The notes under the pieces: generated by a model
Seen by the model: the letters and a program-made list of their open reading frames with translations, nothing else
Told to the model about the DNA's origin: nothing
Database searches by the model: none
Assembly: GCA_028641055.1 (NCBI GenBank)
Contig: CM054058.1
Location: 83,928,020-83,992,019, forward strand
DNA from: Alopecurus myosuroides
Taxonomy: Eukaryota > Streptophyta > Magnoliopsida > Poales > Poaceae
DNA: 64,000 bases
Direction of reading: 5' to 3'
In this document: positions 47,542 to 59,100 of the stretch, piece by piece
How the letters are laid out: every line of letters begins with the position of its first letter
How positions within the stretch are numbered: position 1 is the stretch's first letter
Translations under genes and position numbers: made by a program

Positions 47542-48633
47542 CTACTCGATTGAGATTTTTCCAGTCGATTAGACGGTCAAACCTTTCTTGATCTTTGTTT
47601 GGAGGACCAGCTCGACTGTTATTGTTTTCTAAAGGGTGTGTTCCCTGTATCATGAGTCATCATGCTCGCGTATCGAGCAACACAAGTGCCTGTTTTATAC
47701 GGATTTTTTCACAGAAGGATGTGGCACAGTAGCTTGGCTCTCCCGAAAGATCAGGGCCAATTAATTGTGACTAGGGCAAAAACATTCCTGGCCTACTCAG
47801 ATTCGAGACCTCCGACTCGAATCCGATGAGGTGATTGTTGCGACTGGGCCGTTGTGGACTTATCGAGTCGAATTTAACCTATGGTGGTACCCGGCGCGTC
47901 CGCTAGGATTTTCTTCCTGTTGTTGATACGGAATTATACCGGAGGACGCAGCTTTCGAGTGCGATTCCAGGCCCAAAAGAGAGATCTTTTTGGGTCTTAC
48001 CTTCATATTCAAAGAATATGGCATCCGGATGCGCCTAGTCGGCTGAACAATCCAGGTTTTTATGATGTAAAATTATCATGTGTAGAAGAGATAGGCTCTT
48101 CCTACCCGATCGATTTGTTTGAGTTCCACACGAAAGAAATTTCGTGCCGGAATAGAAATTAAGTCCATATGAAAGAGTTTTCATGCTTGGAGCGTTGTGC
48201 CCATACGAAAGAGTTTTCGTGTACGGGGTATTTTTCTCTTGTTCGAAGAGGTTTTGCTTCATGAGTTGTTCAGAAAAAAGTTGCCTTTATTCGAAGGAAA
48301 TATTGTTCGTACGAAGATATTTTCGCGTTTGAACTTCCAATCGAGAGATCTTGATTTTGAATGATGTATGCCATGACGTCATGGCGCACTCCTCTTCTCC
48401 CGATGGGACGTGACAGAGTGGCAGCAGATGGTGGCCCACCTGGTCAGCTTTTTGACCGGGAAACGAGACGTCGTTCCCGATTTTTACGCGAGACGCGCAG
48501 TAAATGCGCACGATCTTCTGTTAAGATCGTGGCACGAAACAGCGCTGGCCGCCGCTTCGTTTCATCCTCACGCGTGGCGGCCGTGATAAGCGCCACGTAG
48601 CGCATCGTACGGCTGAGATCGTCTCGCTCCGTG
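47542..48633. other. Non-coding region between RLG2 3' LTR and the antisense promoter
   Basis: No gene seen. It contains repeated CGAAAGAGTTTTCGTG-like palindromic words around 48130-48320 (several ACGAAAGA/TTTCGT pairs), possibly regulatory or hairpin-forming. Confidence 0.5.
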
Positions 48634-48640
48634 TATAAAT
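48634..48640 (+). promoter_or_regulatory. TATA box of the RLG2 antisense gene
   Basis: TATAAAT, about 105 bp before the ATG at 48743. Same relation to its gene as the RLG1 antisense promoter. Confidence 0.6.
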
Positions 48641-48742
48641 ACGGGTCTTAGCGCTACGGTGAAATTTTCCGAGCTCCTTGCCTTCATCTTCTTCCTCGCG
48701 CCCATCTTCTTCTTCCTCGCGCTCGAGCTCGTGCTGCAAGCA

Positions 48743-51671
48743 ATGGCTGGCGGAAAAAGGCGTGGTGCTGTCACTTCCGCGTCCGGGGAACCCTCTGCGC
48801 AAACCCGCGCCCCGCGCCGGCGACTGGCGCTCCCCCAACACCACTGCGAAAAGCATCAGGGAGATGCAGCGGGAGGGATTGCTGCCGGCGGAGACGGAGA
48901 AGCGGGTTCGCCTCGGAAAAAAGGAAGAGGTACCTAACCCGCAATCGAACGAGCGCGTGGTCTTTGTTGACCACGTGTCTCGGGGTCTCTCCTTTCCTCT
49001 CCACCCTTTCCTCCTCGGGTTGCTGTATGTCTATGGCATACAGCTTCACGATCTTCCTCCGAACGCGGTGCAGCACATATCGTGCTTCATCGTGTTCTGC
49101 GAGTGCTTTCTCGGCATTCGCCCGCACTGGGCGCTTTGGAAGGCGCTCTTCAAAGTCTGGATCTTCCGCGAGAGATCGCGGGTGGAATCTGAGCCCGGCG
49201 AACCACTTCGTACGGGCGGCTTCGGGATCCAAGCTCGACAGGAAGGCAGCTACTTCAACATGCATTTTGTCGACTCCGCCCAAAGCTGGCGGAAGAGGTG
49301 GTTCTACGTCATCGACAACAGCTCGGGTGGGATCGTGGAGTTCCACCCGTTCGCTGTTCTGACAAGGCGAAAGTCCTGGGGGCATAGGATGTCAGCCGAG
49401 GAGAATCAGACCGTCGCGCCCTTACTCGCAAGAGTAGCTGCTCTCCGGGATCAGACTGCGGGAGTCGTGCTCAATGGGATGCATTTGGCGAGCATCTTCT
49501 TGAAGCGCAGGATCCAGCCTCTTCAGCAAAGGTCCTCCGCTATGTGGGAGTATCAAGGCTCAGAGGACCCCAGCCGAGTAAGCCGCGAGGAACTTTCGAA
49601 TGTGGAATTCGAGAAGAAAATCGCAGGTATCACTCGACTGAAGGTGGGGGAAAAATTCCCCGATTGTTCAGTCGAAGCCTTTGCCGCTTCAAATCCTCCT
49701 CCAGCCGAGGTTAGTTTCTTGCTTCTTGTCTTTGAGTTTTTCCCTTTTTGTTCTGAGTCCTAGCCGATAAGTTTTTTCTCGTCTTCTCTGTCTTTGTAGA
49801 GCTTGGCTATGGCAGATTGCTACCCGCCAATTACGGGAGAGGAGGCTTCAGAGCTACCGTCGAGTCACCAGGATGGTGCGGTTGACACCAGTGTTGCCAA
49901 CGCTTCGTCGAGTACTGAGCGTGAATCTTCGGATGACACGGAAGACTCGAATGGTGTCCCCCCCAAACGTCGTCGGGTGGATAATGACGAGGCTACTTCC
50001 AAGGATAATTCCTTGGGAGCATCGCCCAATCAGGCCCCCGTCCTTGTGACTCCACTTCGTTCACTCGCCCCTTCGCCTTCGTTTCCAGTGATGAACACCG
50101 CTTGGAACGCGGACTTGTTGGATGAGGACGAAGATGACGAGTAAGCCTTTTTCCTTGTTCGTAGTCGAACACTCTTTGAGCTTTCATCTTGATGCTTTTA
50201 TCTTTTGTTGCAGACTGCAGACTATTAGTCCTCGCAGGTACGCTTCTTCCATTCCTCCCGAAAAGAGGAACAAGGCAAAGGACGCGGGTGAAACTCCCAC
50301 TGCGGGTACCGTCCAAAACTCTCCCAGAGCAGCCCCCGAAGCTGCGACTGCGGAACGTGAAGCCCCCAGCTTTGCCGCCAGGACTTCAACTTCTAAGGAG
50401 GTGACGGACAAATCCGCGGATCCGCTCTTTCGCGCCACCGGCCAGGTAAAACTTCGTCTTCTGTCTTCAAATTTTTATCGGGTGCACGACAGTGCTCCCG
50501 ATGGGAGTAGCCCCCGAGGCTATAGTCGACCGCATGCGGTCGGCTACAGGCTCAAAGTCTGGTTTACTTCTTCTTCACGATTCCATTTTTATCGGGTGCA
50601 CGGCAGTGCTCCCGATGGGAGTAGCCCCCGAGGCTGTAGTCGATTGTAAATAATCGGGTACGGACTCCAATTTAATCCTTTTAACTCTTCCGTCTTCGTG
50701 CTTTTGCAGTCGCTTATTGATTCTCTTGCGGCGATTGGTCGCCGCGTCGTTCTCGCCGAGTCGGATTGCGAGTCACTTCGAACGGACCGTAGCCGATTTC
50801 AAACTGAAAACGACCTTCTCAAGGGTAAGTTTTGTCATTTCCCTGTCTTCAGTATTCCGTGCATTCTTGATTTTTGATAAGCATCTCTTTGCAGCTCGAC
50901 TTGAATTTTCGGAATCTGAAAAGGTTAAACTCTCTGAGCAGGTAACTGCTCGGGAGGCTGACCTGACGGCCATTCGACAAGAGCTGGAGGCTTCCCGCAT
51001 GCAATCGGAAGATTTTAGTCGACAGCTTGCGGATGCGCGAAAGGCCTTGAAGGAGTTAGAGGAAGCTGGCAGTAAGGCCGATAACGACGTTGTCGGGTTC
51101 CTCCGTCCCCTCGCTGAGCGTTTCGCGGGTAAGTGCTTTAGATTTTTGCGACTTTGATCCTTCATTTTGCTGAACTTTGCTAAGTATTATTTTCTTCTTT
51201 GTAGGTCTTCTGGATGTTCCTCTAGAGATCCCTGGACTCCAGCGGGTAGATGTGGTAACCGACACACTTGCCCAGCTTAAAAGGCACGCTGATGGAGTTT
51301 TCTCCTTGATTAGTGATGCTACTCAAGTGCTGGTGCAACTGCATGGTCGCCTCATCGCCAACGCCACTCCTGCACCCGCGCTAGATGATCTGTTGAAGGT
51401 CTTCTCAGAAGGCAAACTTCTGGATGCCTTCGCGGTCGCTCAGTCGGAGTCCGGTGCGAAGACCGCGATCCAATTTGCTTTGGCGCACGGAGTCGAAATT
51501 TTGGAAGAGGCCTACTCATCTCATCCGGTCGACCCCTCCACGGGCAAAAAGGTACGACTCTCTCGTTTTGGCGAACAAGCCGCTATTCTTGCTCGGAAGC
51601 TGTCTGAGATTTTTGCTCGACTGCGAGGAGGGGCGACTACCGCTAGCGGAAGCACCAATGTAGCCTCATAG
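48743..51671 (+). pseudogene. Antisense gene of RLG2, PF04195-like; introns intact, start region frameshifted
   Basis: Exons: 48743-49709, 49800-50140, 50214-50445, 50710-50824, 50895-51128 and 51205-51671. All five introns are GT...AG and in phase to the stop TAG at 51669. The natural-looking ATG (48743, AGCAATGGCTGG) is in a different frame from the rest of exon 1, so a single-base change lies between 48746 and about 48810, perhaps in the AAAAA run. The first in-frame ATG is 48864 and would give 744 aa. Exon 1 is PF04195-like: REMQREGLLPAE, FVDHVSRGLSFPLHPFLLGL, CFIVFCECFLGIRPHW. Exon 2 is acidic with a KRRR patch. Exon 5 is a coiled coil. Exon 6 is helical. It parallels the RLG1 gene exon for exon, although the sequences are far apart. 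Function unknown. Confidence 0.8.
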
Positions 51672-51876
51672 TTTTTCTTTTTTATTCCTTGAATGTAATG
51701 AACCTTGGGATGTATTCCCATACTTTTGTTGTCTTTAGTTGAAGAATTCGTCTTGCAATTTATTCCCCTTGTCTGTGCGTTGGCTCCCGATGGGAGTAGC
51801 CCCCGAGCGTTTGTCAGATGTGCGACTAGAAAGGACTCGAGTAGGGCGTCTTACTTCTTTCGTTGTATTCTTCCAG

Positions 51877-52686
51877 ACTACTGGGTTTGCCGCGGAAACT
51901 TCGGGTGGACGTGATACTCCAGTAAATCCACTTGTTGCCGCTGTTGGTACTTTTGCGGGCCTTCGTGATAAGGTCCAGGAGGGTGAGCGCAAGCTAAAAG
52001 CTATGCGCGGGATAGCCGATGTGGCGAAGTCCAAGCAGAAGTTGGCGGCTGAACGCGAACAATTTCTGATGGATGAGTTGGCTGTAGTCGCAAGGGATTT
52101 GCTTTGTAAGTAGTGCAGCCCCCGTGCCTTTTTCTTCCTCGTTTCCTTAGCTGACTGAGTATGTTTTTGCTCTTCAATCGTTAATCCGGATGACAGGGAA
52201 GAAAAGCAGTGGGTAGAAAACCACATCCTTCAAGAGGCTAGCAGCTCAAAACCTCATGCGAACAATTTTTGGTCTGATCGCAGTCGAGGTTTTGTGATGG
52301 CCACCTTGAAATTCCGAGTCCTCCAGGCGAGAATTCTCGTGAGTTCTTTTCACGAGGTCTTGGTTGCGATGAACGCTGCATTTTACCCACTCGAGAAAGG
52401 TCCCGAAGACTGGAGCTATCTTCTCAGGTTGTTTGGGCGTGAAGGAGAAGTTCGCGCGTGTGTGCGCAATCAGATGACGTGCGGCGCGGTTGTAGCTCTC
52501 TCTTTTGTCCGAATATGGCATCCTGAGATAGACGTTAACTCTGTTGCTCGGCGCCCAGATTATGCAATCGAGGATATTTCGCCGTACTATGATGCTGTAC
52601 GTCCTGCAGCAGAGAAAATTATCCGATTGACCTCTGAAGAGGTGGATAGAGTTTTAGCGACTGAGAATGCTCAGCGCTTTGATTGA
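51877..52686 (+). pseudogene. Second antisense C-terminal exon pair in RLG2
   Basis: The first exon, 51877-52105 (acceptor TTCCAG, donor GTAAG), encodes TTGFAAETSGGRDTP then a coiled-coil stretch. The second, about 52178-52686, encodes REEKQWVENHILQEAS... through FHEVLVAMNAAFYPLEKGPE to NAQRFD and a stop. Phases match if splicing uses 52177/52178, but the acceptor there reads CAA, not CAG. Its helical pattern (CGAVVALSFVRIWHPEIDVN, AAEKIIRL) parallels exon 6 of the RLG1 gene. The piece has no PF04195 exon of its own. The phase of the first exon would also accept exon 3 of the upstream gene, so it is either a decayed alternative 3' end or the tail of a second gene copy. Confidence 0.6.
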
Positions 52687-52965
52687 TTGTCGGATGTAAA
52701 TATCCTGTAATCTGTTTATAGTTTGTAAGAACTGTTGTAAGGTACAACCTTGTTTGTATGATGTTTTTCTCTGATGCTTAGTTGTAGGTGTAGTCCCCGT
52801 GTGTTTTATGGGGTGTTTACCTGTAACTTTTAGCATGTAAAGAACGAGAAGCTTCGAGTGAATATGATGAAGGAATCATGTCTTTATTGGAATGACTGAG
52901 AAGCCATGTATTCGAGCTACAGGACTGGCTAGTATAGCCTTATTTTGTTGCGATAACAAGTAATC

Positions 52966-55900
52966 CTATGGATAAAATTTACGGAGTTGTGCGATGTTCC
53001 ACGGATTGGAGTAGATTCCTCCGGTCGCCGGATTCTTTAGCCTGTAGGCTCCACCTGGGATGACTTCGTGTATGATGAAGGGTCCTTCCCAAGGTGGTTC
53101 GAGCTTGTGTCCTTCCTTCTGTTTGAGCCGCAGCACCAGGTCCCCAACCGCGAATGCTCTGTGGCGTATTCGGCGACTATGATAGTTGCGCAAGGATTGC
53201 TGATATACTGCGGATCTTGCGAGTGCGATGTCACGCATTTCGTCGAGTGCATCCATATCTTCTGCGAGCGCCCTGTTGGAAGTTTCTTCGCTGTAGGCTA
53301 CAACTCGTGGGGCGCAGAATCGAACGTCCTCGGGAAGGACTGCTTCTGCCCCGTATACCATGAAGAATGGCGTGTACTTCGTCGATCGATTAGGAGTGGT
53401 GCGTAGGCTCCAAAGTACGGAGGGTAGCTCTTCTGCCCAATGTCCTGCAGCGGGGTGTAGACGATCGAGTAATCGCTTCTTGATGCCAGCCGAAACTAAG
53501 CCGTTGGATCTTTCGACTTGTCCGTTCGTTTGCGGGTGAGCAACTGAAGCAAACTTGAAATTGATGCCTTTTTCCTCGCAGAACCGTTGCGTTTCCTTTG
53601 CTGTGAAGTTTGTACCATTGTCTGTAATGATGTCATGTGGCACACCAAATCTGCATACAATGGAGTCGAGGAACTTGACGGCGCATTGGGCGCTAGCCGA
53701 AGTTACAGGCGTAGCCTCGATCCATTTGGTAAATTTGTCGACTGCGACCAGCAAGTGTGTGTATCCACCTGGTGTGGACTTGCGTAGTGGTCCAACCATG
53801 TCTAGCCCCCATTGTGCAAAGGGCCAGGCTATTGGTATCATGTGCAATTCTGTGGCAGGTGCATGTGGTCTTGGTGCGAATCGCTGGCAGGCGTCGCATC
53901 GTTCGACCAGGCTTTTTGCGTCGCTGGCTGCTGTTAGCCAGTAAAATCCTGCTCGAAAAGCTTTTCCCATTATTGTTTTCCAGCTAGCATGATGTCCGCA
54001 ATCTCCTTGGTGTATGTCCTGGAGTAATTCCTTGCCATCTTCGGGTGCGATGCATCGCTGAAGTATTCCCGAGATGCTTTGCTTGTATAAATCTCCATTG
54101 ACCACTCGAAAGGACTTGCTGCGCCTGAGTATCTGTCGAGCTTCTCGTGGATCGGCCGGGAGCTGTTTATTGAGCAGGTAGTCGAGATATTTCTGCGTCC
54201 AAACTGGCTCGACCAGAAAGACCTGTCGTGATATATTATGAATAAGCTCGATAAGCGCGACCTGCGGGCTGACCTCTATTTCTGGCGCTGCTGGTGTTTC
54301 TTCAGCTTTCTTCAATTTGACCGATCGCTTGACCATCCGTTCGAAGTATATTCCTGGCGGTATGGGTGTGTTCGTGGAACCCATGTTTGCCAATCTATCT
54401 TCTTCTTCGTTGCTGGATCTCGCAATGTGCCTCAGTTCGCACCCTTTAAAGCTTCCTTCGAGTAGATTGTACATGTCACGATATGCGACCATGTTTTCAG
54501 CAATTGCGTCACATTCTTTCATTGTCTGCTGCACTATGAGATTGGAATCGCCGTAGATCATTAATCGGGTAGCTCCGCAGGCGATTGCCATCTTCATCCC
54601 GTGCAGCAGGGCTTCATATTCTGCGTCGTTATTTGATGCTGGATCATCTCGTGGAAAATCCAATCGCAGGACGTATTGCAGATTGTCTCCATGAGGAGAA
54701 ATAAGAACGATTCTGGCTCCTGCTCCTTCGTTTCTCTTGGATCCGTCGAAGTACATTATCCAATTGCTCGTGTACTCAGGCGGCCCGGGCGTTTGTAGCT
54801 CTGTCCATTCGCTGAGGAATTCCACGAGTACTTGAGATTTTACTGCGTTGCGTCCTGCATAGGTTATGTCCCAGGCGCCCAACTCGATGCTCCATTTTGC
54901 TATTCTTCCGGATGCCATAGGGTTGTTCATGATTGTCCCGAGTGACGCATCATTAACCACTGTGATGGCGTGTTCCTGGAAATAATGCTTGAGCTTTCGG
55001 GCCGTGAGAACAACTCCATATGCGAGCTTCTGGTAATGAGGGTATCGTTGCTTGCATGGCGAGAGGACTTCGCTGATGTAATATACCGGTCTTTGGACTC
55101 CGTATGCTTTGCCGTCTTCAGGTCGTTCGACTACGATTGCTGTGCTGATGACCTGGTTTGTAGCGGCTAAGTATAGGAAAAGTGGCTCTCTTTCTTGCGG
55201 TGTTGCAAGGACGCGCCTGCTTTGCAACGATCGTTCCAAGTCTGCGAACGCTTGTTTAGCTTCCGGTGTCCACTCGAATTTGTCCGTCTTCTTCAGTAAT
55301 TTGTAGAAGGGTAACGCTTGCTCTCCCAATCGTGCGATGAACCTGCTTAGGGCGGCTAGTCGTCCTGCGAGCTGCTGGACTCCGCGTAGATTGGTTGGCT
55401 CCTTCATAGTCAGGATGGCTTGTATTTTCTCCGGGTTGGCTTCAATGCCTCTGGCGGATACCAGGTACCCGAGTAGTTTTCCTGCAGGGACGCCGAAAAC
55501 GCATTTGGTCGGATTGAGCTTAATCCGATATGCATTAAGGGCGTCGAAAGTTTCTCTGATGTCCTCGAGGAGTGTGTCCTCTACTCGAGTTTTGATGACA
55601 ATGTCGTCAACGTACACCTGTACGTTCTTGCCAATGAGATTGGCGAGGCATTTTTGCATGCAGCGCTGATATGTTGCGCCTGCGTTCTTCAGCCCGAAGG
55701 GCATTGTCGTGTAGCAGTAGACACCGTGGGGTGTGATGAATGCTGTCTTCTCTTCGTCTTCCCTTTTCATTCGGATCTGATTATATCCCGAATAGGCGTC
55801 CAGGAAGGAGAGGCGTTGGCAGCCTGCCGTAGAATCCACGATCTGGTCGATCCGTGGTAAAGGAAAATTGTCCTTGGGGCAGTGCTTATTCAATGACGTG

Positions 55901-56199
55901 TAGTCGATGCACACCCGAAGGATATCCGTGTTCTTCTTGGGGACCAACACCGGGTTTGCTAACCAGGTGGATATCTTGATCTCCCTAATGAAATTTGCGG
56001 CTAGCAATCTGTTTACTTCCTCTCTAAGCGCCTTCTGCTTGGGTTCTGAAAATCGTCGAGTCGTCTGTTTGATGGGTTTGGCGTCAGGAAAAACTTCGAG
56101 TGAGTGCTCGACAAACTCCCTGGGTATTCCTGGCATATCTGAGGGCTGCCAGGTGAAAATCTCCCAGTACTCACGGAGGAGTTTGACGAGCGCGTCTTC
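52966..56199 (-). CDS. RLG2 pol: RT, two RNase H domains, integrase (intact frame)
   Basis: Open from just after a TAG (56200-56202) for 1077 codons; the first Met is at 56136. RT has FLDAYSGYNQIRMKRED and YVDD (55603-55614). RNase H 1 has PVYYISEVLSPCKQRYPHYQK. The second, RVT_3-type RNase H has MYFDGSKRNEGAGARIVL, EYEALLHGMKMA and GDSNLIVQQ. Integrase has GDCGHHASWK and CDACQRFA (zinc finger), DMVGPL, ITDNGTNFT and NGQVERSNG (D,D,E). The C-terminal region ends AQLRKFYP. No frameshift in more than 3.2 kb. It lies in the same frame as gag-protease and is separated from it only by the TAG, so it would need readthrough or is silenced by that mutation. Confidence 0.93.
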   Translation of the reverse strand, partial: EDALVKLLREYWEIFTWQPSDMPGIPREFVEHSLEVFPDAKPIKQTTRRFSEPKQKALREEVNRLLAANFIREIKISTWLANPVLVPKKNTDILRVCIDYTSLNKHCPKDNFPLPRIDQIVDSTAGCQRLSFLDAYSGYNQIRMKREDEEKTAFITPHGVYCYTTMPFGLKNAGATYQRCMQKCLANLIGKNVQVYVDDIVIKTRVEDTLLEDIRETFDALNAYRIKLNPTKCVFGVPAGKLLGYLVSARGIEANPEKIQAILTMKEPTNLRGVQQLAGRLAALSRFIARLGEQALPFYKLLKKTDKFEWTPEAKQAFADLERSLQSRRVLATPQEREPLFLYLAATNQVISTAIVVERPEDGKAYGVQRPVYYISEVLSPCKQRYPHYQKLAYGVVLTARKLKHYFQEHAITVVNDASLGTIMNNPMASGRIAKWSIELGAWDITYAGRNAVKSQVLVEFLSEWTELQTPGPPEYTSNWIMYFDGSKRNEGAGARIVLISPHGDNLQYVLRLDFPRDDPASNNDAEYEALLHGMKMAIACGATRLMIYGDSNLIVQQTMKECDAIAENMVAYRDMYNLLEGSFKGCELRHIARSSNEEEDRLANMGSTNTPIPPGIYFERMVKRSVKLKKAEETPAAPEIEVSPQVALIELIHNISRQVFLVEPVWTQKYLDYLLNKQLPADPREARQILRRSKSFRVVNGDLYKQSISGILQRCIAPEDGKELLQDIHQGDCGHHASWKTIMGKAFRAGFYWLTAASDAKSLVERCDACQRFAPRPHAPATELHMIPIAWPFAQWGLDMVGPLRKSTPGGYTHLLVAVDKFTKWIEATPVTSASAQCAVKFLDSIVCRFGVPHDIITDNGTNFTAKETQRFCEEKGINFKFASVAHPQTNGQVERSNGLVSAGIKKRLLDRLHPAAGHWAEELPSVLWSLRTTPNRSTKYTPFFMVYGAEAVLPEDVRFCAPRVVAYSEETSNRALAEDMDALDEMRDIALARSAVYQQSLRNYHSRRIRHRAFAVGDLVLRLKQKEGHKLEPPWEGPFIIHEVIPGGAYRLKNPATGGIYSNPWNIAQLRKFYP

Positions 56200-59100
56200 C
56201 TATGCTGGCGAGAGGGTTGTTGAAACCATCGCTGTCTTTGCAGAATCCGTCGGGTGCACTTGATGCTTGCGAGTGTCGCTGTTGGCGCTGAATTCCAGTT
56301 CAGGCGCGTTTTTCTTCGTGAGGGGCATAACGGAGTGATCCGTGGTTTTTGCCAATTCTTGAAGTTCTTCTTGCATCCCGAAAGATTTTGCGATCTCATT
56401 AAATTCTATGTCGCACTTGTCCGATTTCTGGAAGTCTCCGTCGATGGTGATCACACCGTATTCGCTGGGTAGCTTGAGCTTCAAATACGCGTAATGTGGT
56501 ACGGCCATGAATCTGGCGAACGCTGTTCGACCGAGAATGACGTGGTACTGTGAGGGCCAGTTGACGACTTCGAAGTCCAGGAATTCCCTTCTGTAGTTGC
56601 TTGGAGAGCCCAATACGACTTCTAGGTTGATTGTTCCGAGTGGACGGATTGCCTTGCCCGGAACTATCCCGTGGAAGGATGTTTCTGATTCCGTTAGGCT
56701 GTCCAGATTCTTGTTCATTCGACGGAGTGTATCCGCGTAGATGATGTTAATGCCACTGCCACCGTCCATGAATACGCGGGCCAGGTCATAATTACCAATT
56801 TGAGCTTGGATGACAAGGGCGGCGTGTCCTGGTCGATAGACTCGTGGCGGATGGTCTTTCATCGAAAACGTGATTGGTTGATCCGCCATCTTCAGGTACT
56901 CGGTTTTTGTCGGTGGTGTCTGCACTGCCATGCACAATTGCCTCGTGTTAGTCTTTTGAGCTCTGCGAGAGGGGCATACCTTCTGTATCATCGCGAGTTG
57001 TCCTTCCGGGTTCGGGTATGCATTGGCTCCATTGTTTTGTGGTGGTGGCGCAGGTAGTGCGCCTAGCGCCATGTTTGGATTTGCTGGTGGAGGTGGTGGT
57101 GGTGGCTGGAATTGTTGTCCTCCTCCTGGCAGCGGCGTGTAGTTTTGGGTGGATGCGAATCTTTTCCTGGCGAGTGCCTCCGAGATGTCGTGAAACTTTC
57201 GGCAGTCCTTAAGAAGGTGTGTTGCCTTAGTTTTGCCCGTGCGCTTATCTGTAAATAGATGTAGCGAGCAGTATGCATCAAGATCTTCCTCGGGGGATTT
57301 TTCTTCTGCCTTAGGTTTCCACTCGCGGCTTCCGCGGCGACCAGAGTCGCGACTTCGCGTGAATTCTGCCGCCACTAATTCCTCTCTATCCTCGTGGTCA
57401 TAGTATTTCCTTCTTTTTCTTCGCCCATGGCGGTCGTCTTCGTGTGCGGGTGATGACCCTCTTTCGTTGCGCACTGCGTCTTCTCCATTAGCCCATTTTT
57501 CGGCTATGATCATTAGCTCCCCGATAGTTTTAGGCGCTGCTCTGCCTAGTTCTTCCCGAAAGGCAGTTCTTCTCGCGCCTTTAGCGAAAGCCTCGATCGC
57601 CACCTCTTCCGAGATGGTTCCCGTGGTGTTCCTAAGTGTGGTCCACCGCTGGATGTATTCTCGGGTAGACTCGCCGCTTTTCTGTTTACAAGCTCGTAGT
57701 TCCTCGATTGTAGCTGGCCTCTTGTACGTCGACTGGAAGTTTTTGCAGAAATCGCGGTGCAAGTCATCCCATGATGCGTAGCAAGATCTTGGTCTCCTCT
57801 CCAGCCAACTGCGGGCCGCTCCAACTAGATGCAAATTGAGGTATTGCATAGCCGTGTTCTTGTTCCCACGTTGGCACTTTACTGCCGTGAGGTAGTCGCT
57901 TAACCATTGAGAAGGCTCGAGCGAGCCGTCGTACTTTGTCACTTCCGTGCTGAGTTTGAACTGTTTGGGTAGGGGTGCTTCGCGAATGCTGCGGGCGAAA
58001 CAGAGTGCGCCGCAGGTTTCGTCATCCGAAGAGCCGGATGATGATCGGTCGCGATATCTTGACGCCTTTGCCCTGTCCACCTTGTTCTGCGCGATGTCGG
58101 ATCGCGCGTCGCGTCCGGGCCGATCGCGGTCAGCGTCCTTCCGTGGCTCCTTGCTTCGTTTTCGCGAGCGGCTGCTGTGGTGTCGTGAGCTTTTCTCTCT
58201 CGGACTGTCGTCGCTGCTGCTTCGACTGTCACCGCGGCGGCGGGCTTCTTTTCCTCGACCACGACGTGGCGATTTGTCTTTTCTCGGGGAGGAGCTTCTG
58301 TGCCTTCGGGGCGTTTCCTTGTCTTTGTCCTTCTCCTGTCGCTCCTTCTCCAATTGTTCTTCAGTCTTCTTGCGATCGTGAGAGGCGAGCCTTGCAGCCG
58401 CCAATCCTAGCCCCTTGCGAATTTGCTTGTACTGTTCTGCCCGAGGATCGCTTTCCGTCGGTTGGTTCATCTGCATGTAAGTTGCTGCGGCTAGGACTGC
58501 AGCAGCGGGGGTTTGCGGGTAGACGTTGCCGTCGTCGTCGACCCTCATGAAGGAGGATGTGGTCGACCTGCTGGTCCCAGCCATGGACTCGTAGTCCCTG
58601 GATGATGCAGCATGTCCCTTCCTTGCGTGCTGGGTACCGACCGAAGGCGCAAGGGACTGCTCGGCTCGTCGCAGGCTTGACTCGTCCGCTGCTCTTCTGC
58701 GACGGGCTAGATCTGCTCGGGCGTCTTTGATGGTCGAGGCCGCTCTCACTAGATGGTAGTGGTAGGCGGTTAGATCCTCCTATGGCGCTCCTGCCGCGGG
58801 TGGCTGACTCTTTCGCATGGCTTCTTTGGCTCTGTTCCAGGCCTCCCGCGAGACGCCGATTATATTGCGCTCGGTTGCGCTGAATTCGGTTTCCGGGGGT
58901 GGTTCCGATCCGGCCATGCAGACTTGGGCCAATCGCGGCCCGTGCATCCTAGGCGTAGATTGGAAAGCTTCCCGTACCCGAGATGGTTCCTCTGTCGAGA
59001 GGGCGTGGTAGTCCGCTGCATTGAATCGGATGGATTCGCCGCTTTTCTCCACAGGAAAGCGCGAGTTGACGGCTCCAGATTCGTTGTCAGATTCATCCGT

